From Dehalococcoidia bacterium UBA3254 (GTDB lineage: Bacteria; Chloroflexota; Dehalococcoidia; Dehalococcoidales; UBA3254), in the NCBI GenBank assembly GCA_002362735.1, contig DEUU01000194.1:1-6625 (forward strand): 6,625 bases of DNA, given 5' to 3'. Positions 5,404-6,625 of this stretch are shown here, piece by piece; within the stretch, counting starts at the first letter, position 1; each line of letters begins with the position of its first letter. The notes under the pieces are model-generated. The model was given only the letters and a program-made list of their open reading frames with translations, was not told where the DNA came from and ran no database searches. The position numbers and the translations under genes are program-made.

Positions 5404-6378
5404 ATGCTCAAACATCGTGCAAATATTATGAAAGCGGTTGTAACTGGTGGGGCGGGATTTATTGGTTCGCATATCGCCGAAGGCCTGTTAGAACTGGGAT
5501 ATCACGTGATTATCATCGACGACTTATCTTCCGGAAAGTTAGAAAATATAGATTTCATTCTCAAGGACCCAAACCTGGAATTTATCAAAGCCAGTATCGC
5601 CAGCCTGCCTGCTCTTCAAAAGCTTTTCCGGAATATCGATTTCGTCTTTCACCAGGCAGCCATAGCGAATGTGTTGAGAAGTATCGACGATCCTGCGGCG
5701 GTCCATACAATTAATACTACCGGTACATTGAATGTTCTTATAGCGGCCAGAGATAATATGGTTAAAAAAGTAATATTCGCCTCATCTTCTGCTATCTATG
5801 GGGATACAACGGTACAACCCGTACACGAGGGTATTGCGCCCAATCCCCAATCGCCGTATGCCCTAACCAAGCTCACCTCTGAATTTTACTGCAATATTTT
5901 TCACCATCTTTATGATCTTCCCACCGCTTGTTTAAGGTACTTCAACGTATACGGTCCTCGGCAGGATCCCAATTCACCCTATGCTGCGGTAATACCTCGC
6001 TTTGTACGATGGATAGCATCAGAACAGGCGCCAGTTATTTATGGAGATGGGGAGCAAACGCGGGATTTTGTGTATGTCAAGGATGTTGTTGAAGCAAACA
6101 TCCTGGCAGCAGAAAGCCAGGTTACAGGCATATTTAATATCGGCAGCGGGGAGAGGGCAAGTGTGAACTTTCTCGTGGACCTTATTACCAATCTAATGGA
6201 TAGGAATGATGTTCATCCCGTGTTTGAGAAGGGAAGGCCTGGTGAGGTTAAACATAGTCTGGCGGATATTTCTAAAGCCCGGAATTTTGGCTACACACCA
6301 AAATATGAACTTAAGGAAGGGTTATTACAAACAATACCCAGTTTAGACCATTATTCCCCCGTGATAACGCCATCATGA
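5404..6378 (+). CDS. NAD-dependent sugar-nucleotide epimerase/dehydratase, extended SDR family (UDP-glucose/UDP-GlcNAc 4-epimerase-like)
   Basis: Cytoplasmic enzyme of 324 residues acting on a nucleotide sugar, probably as a 4-epimerase supplying precursors for surface polysaccharide. Seen: the NAD-binding loop TGGAGFIGSH (14-23), acidic IDDLSSGK (38-45) after the second strand, HQAA (83-86), SSSAIYG (127-133), the catalytic Y152xxxK156 in SPYALTKLTSE, RYFNVYGPRQ (178-187), GDGEQTRDFVYVKDVV (214-229), and NIGSG (245-249). This full set and order is typical of GalE/WbpP-like enzymes. Length is normal, with a slightly short C-terminus. A second ATG at 5428 gives MKAVVTGGAGF, the usual N-terminus, and may be the real start; neither ATG has an SD. 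The upstream region carries repeats that suggest regulation. A following reading frame resembles a methyltransferase remnant, so this may once have been the first gene of a surface-sugar cluster. UDP-glucose versus UDP-GlcNAc or another sugar cannot be decided. Confidence 0.9.
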   Translation: MLKHRANIMKAVVTGGAGFIGSHIAEGLLELGYHVIIIDDLSSGKLENIDFILKDPNLEFIKASIASLPALQKLFRNIDFVFHQAAIANVLRSIDDPAAVHTINTTGTLNVLIAARDNMVKKVIFASSSAIYGDTTVQPVHEGIAPNPQSPYALTKLTSEFYCNIFHHLYDLPTACLRYFNVYGPRQDPNSPYAAVIPRFVRWIASEQAPVIYGDGEQTRDFVYVKDVVEANILAAESQVTGIFNIGSGERASVNFLVDLITNLMDRNDVHPVFEKGRPGEVKHSLADISKARNFGYTPKYELKEGLLQTIPSLDHYSPVITPS

Positions 6379-6427
6379 AGTTTTTTTAAAACTATAGAAA
6401 GGATCTGTTACTTTATCGTGGCGTTAT
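6364..6427. repeat. 9-base inverted repeat spanning the epimerase 3' end
   Basis: ATAACGCCA (6364-6372) is exactly complementary in reverse to TGGCGTTAT (6419-6427), separated by 46 bases that contain the epimerase stop and a T7A4 run. The left arm codes for the last epimerase residues; the right arm overlaps the GTG of the methyltransferase remnant. It is not shaped like an intrinsic terminator. It may be a coincidence or a folded 3' end. Confidence 0.3.
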
Positions 6428-6577
6428 ATAATCTAAAAAGAATCCATTTTGAGGTCGATTGTCTTTCTCCGGAGGAATGCGGGAAGTTTTGCGGAAGAAA
6501 CATATTTGAGCAGTTTGATAAAAAATGGAAAGAAAATACTGGAGATCGGCTGCGGTGACATTAAAGTAATACCCTGA
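6418..6577 (+). pseudogene. Truncated and frameshifted start of a class I SAM-dependent methyltransferase gene
   Basis: From GTG 6418 the frame reads VALYNLKRIHFEVD, then CLSPEECGKFCGRNIFEQFD, to codon 6517-6519, and stops at 6556 if continued. Dropping one base from the A6 run (6520-6525) gives DKNGKKILEIGCGDIKVIP and a stop at 6575-6577. ILEIGCG is the hallmark glycine-rich motif I of class I methyltransferases and normally sits near this distance from the N-terminus. The rest (about 150-200 residues, with motifs II-IV) is missing. The reading ends exactly where sequence resembling an insertion-sequence terminus begins. So the gene is probably doubly broken, by a homopolymer frameshift and by an insertion. 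The frameshift could also be a sequencing error. No strong SD is seen (AAAGG at 6398-6402 is 15 bases from the GTG), so the start is uncertain. Its position after a sugar epimerase fits a polysaccharide cluster. Confidence 0.5.
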
Positions 6578-6625
6578 CCTGACCCCCAAAAATCAGTCCA
6601 ACTTTAATGTTAGACTGAAAGAAAT
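6575..6625. mobile_element. Probable terminus of an IS3-family-like insertion sequence, cut by window edge
   Basis: TGACCTGACCCCC (6575-6587), followed by a run of A and then ATCAGTCC, resembles the ends of IS3-family elements (5'-TG, CTG[A/G]CCCC core, as in the IS2 type). No open frame crosses it, as expected for a non-coding end. It abruptly replaces the methyltransferase-like reading. Orientation and family cannot be settled, because only about 50 bases are in view and the transposase lies outside. A 10-base inverted repeat, ACATTAAAGT (6558-6567) and ACTTTAATGT (6601-6610), flanks the proposed end, so the true boundary may be up to about 20 bases further left. Confidence 0.42.

Noticed and set aside
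6379..6390. T7 run after the epimerase stop as an intrinsic terminator
   Set aside because: There is no GC-rich stem directly before it. The 9-base inverted repeat nearby encloses the T-run rather than preceding it.
1..6625. tRNA, rRNA, CRISPR array, or toxin-antitoxin/defence genes
   Set aside because: No cloverleaf or rRNA-like stretch, no repeat-spacer periodicity beyond the three short TTCCAC copies, and no motifs of such genes in the frames read.

Overview
The window reads as chromosomal DNA of an anaerobic bacterium. A ferredoxin-dependent 2-oxoacid oxidoreductase points to anaerobic metabolism. GTG and TTG starts and Shine-Dalgarno (SD) sequences on several genes fit Bacteria better than Archaea. 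Base composition looks moderate, with AT-rich intergenic regions. I cannot name the lineage from the sequence; an anaerobic Chloroflexota or Desulfobacterota-like organism is only a guess.

Left part (1-1297, minus strand): a tightly packed operon read right to left. It holds gamma (porG-like), delta (porD-like, 2[4Fe-4S]) and the N-terminal 153 codons of alpha (porA-like), which runs off the left edge. The beta (TPP-binding) subunit would be expected beyond the edge. Upstream on the same strand (1594-2841) is a 12-TM major facilitator transporter of the oxalate/formate or monocarboxylate type. The two may form an uptake-and-oxidation module for a 2-oxoacid or other monocarboxylate. This is inference, and a 296-base gap separates them.

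Middle (2842-3214): a divergent intergenic region of 373 bases. It holds a probable decayed start of a short-chain dehydrogenase on the minus strand (SD, ATG, then a TVLITGG-type glycine-rich start, then frame loss) and a hairpin/operator candidate over a possible promoter for the rightward gene.

Right part: a CPA2-type (KefB-like) cation:proton antiporter (3215-5155, plus strand) that lacks the usual cytosolic RCK domain and instead carries about four extra membrane segments. It is followed by a 248-base spacer with three phased TTCCAC repeats and a perfect AT-rich inverted repeat abutting the next ATG. Then comes a complete NAD-dependent sugar-nucleotide epimerase of the extended SDR family (5404-6378). 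After it lies what looks like the start of a methyltransferase gene, frameshifted in a run of A and cut off at motif I. The sequence that replaces it (from about 6575) resembles the terminus of an IS3-family insertion sequence.

No complete undescribed system is evident. The points most worth a second look are the two gene remnants, the mobile-element junction, the C-terminal membrane extension of the antiporter, and the repeat-rich leader of the epimerase gene.
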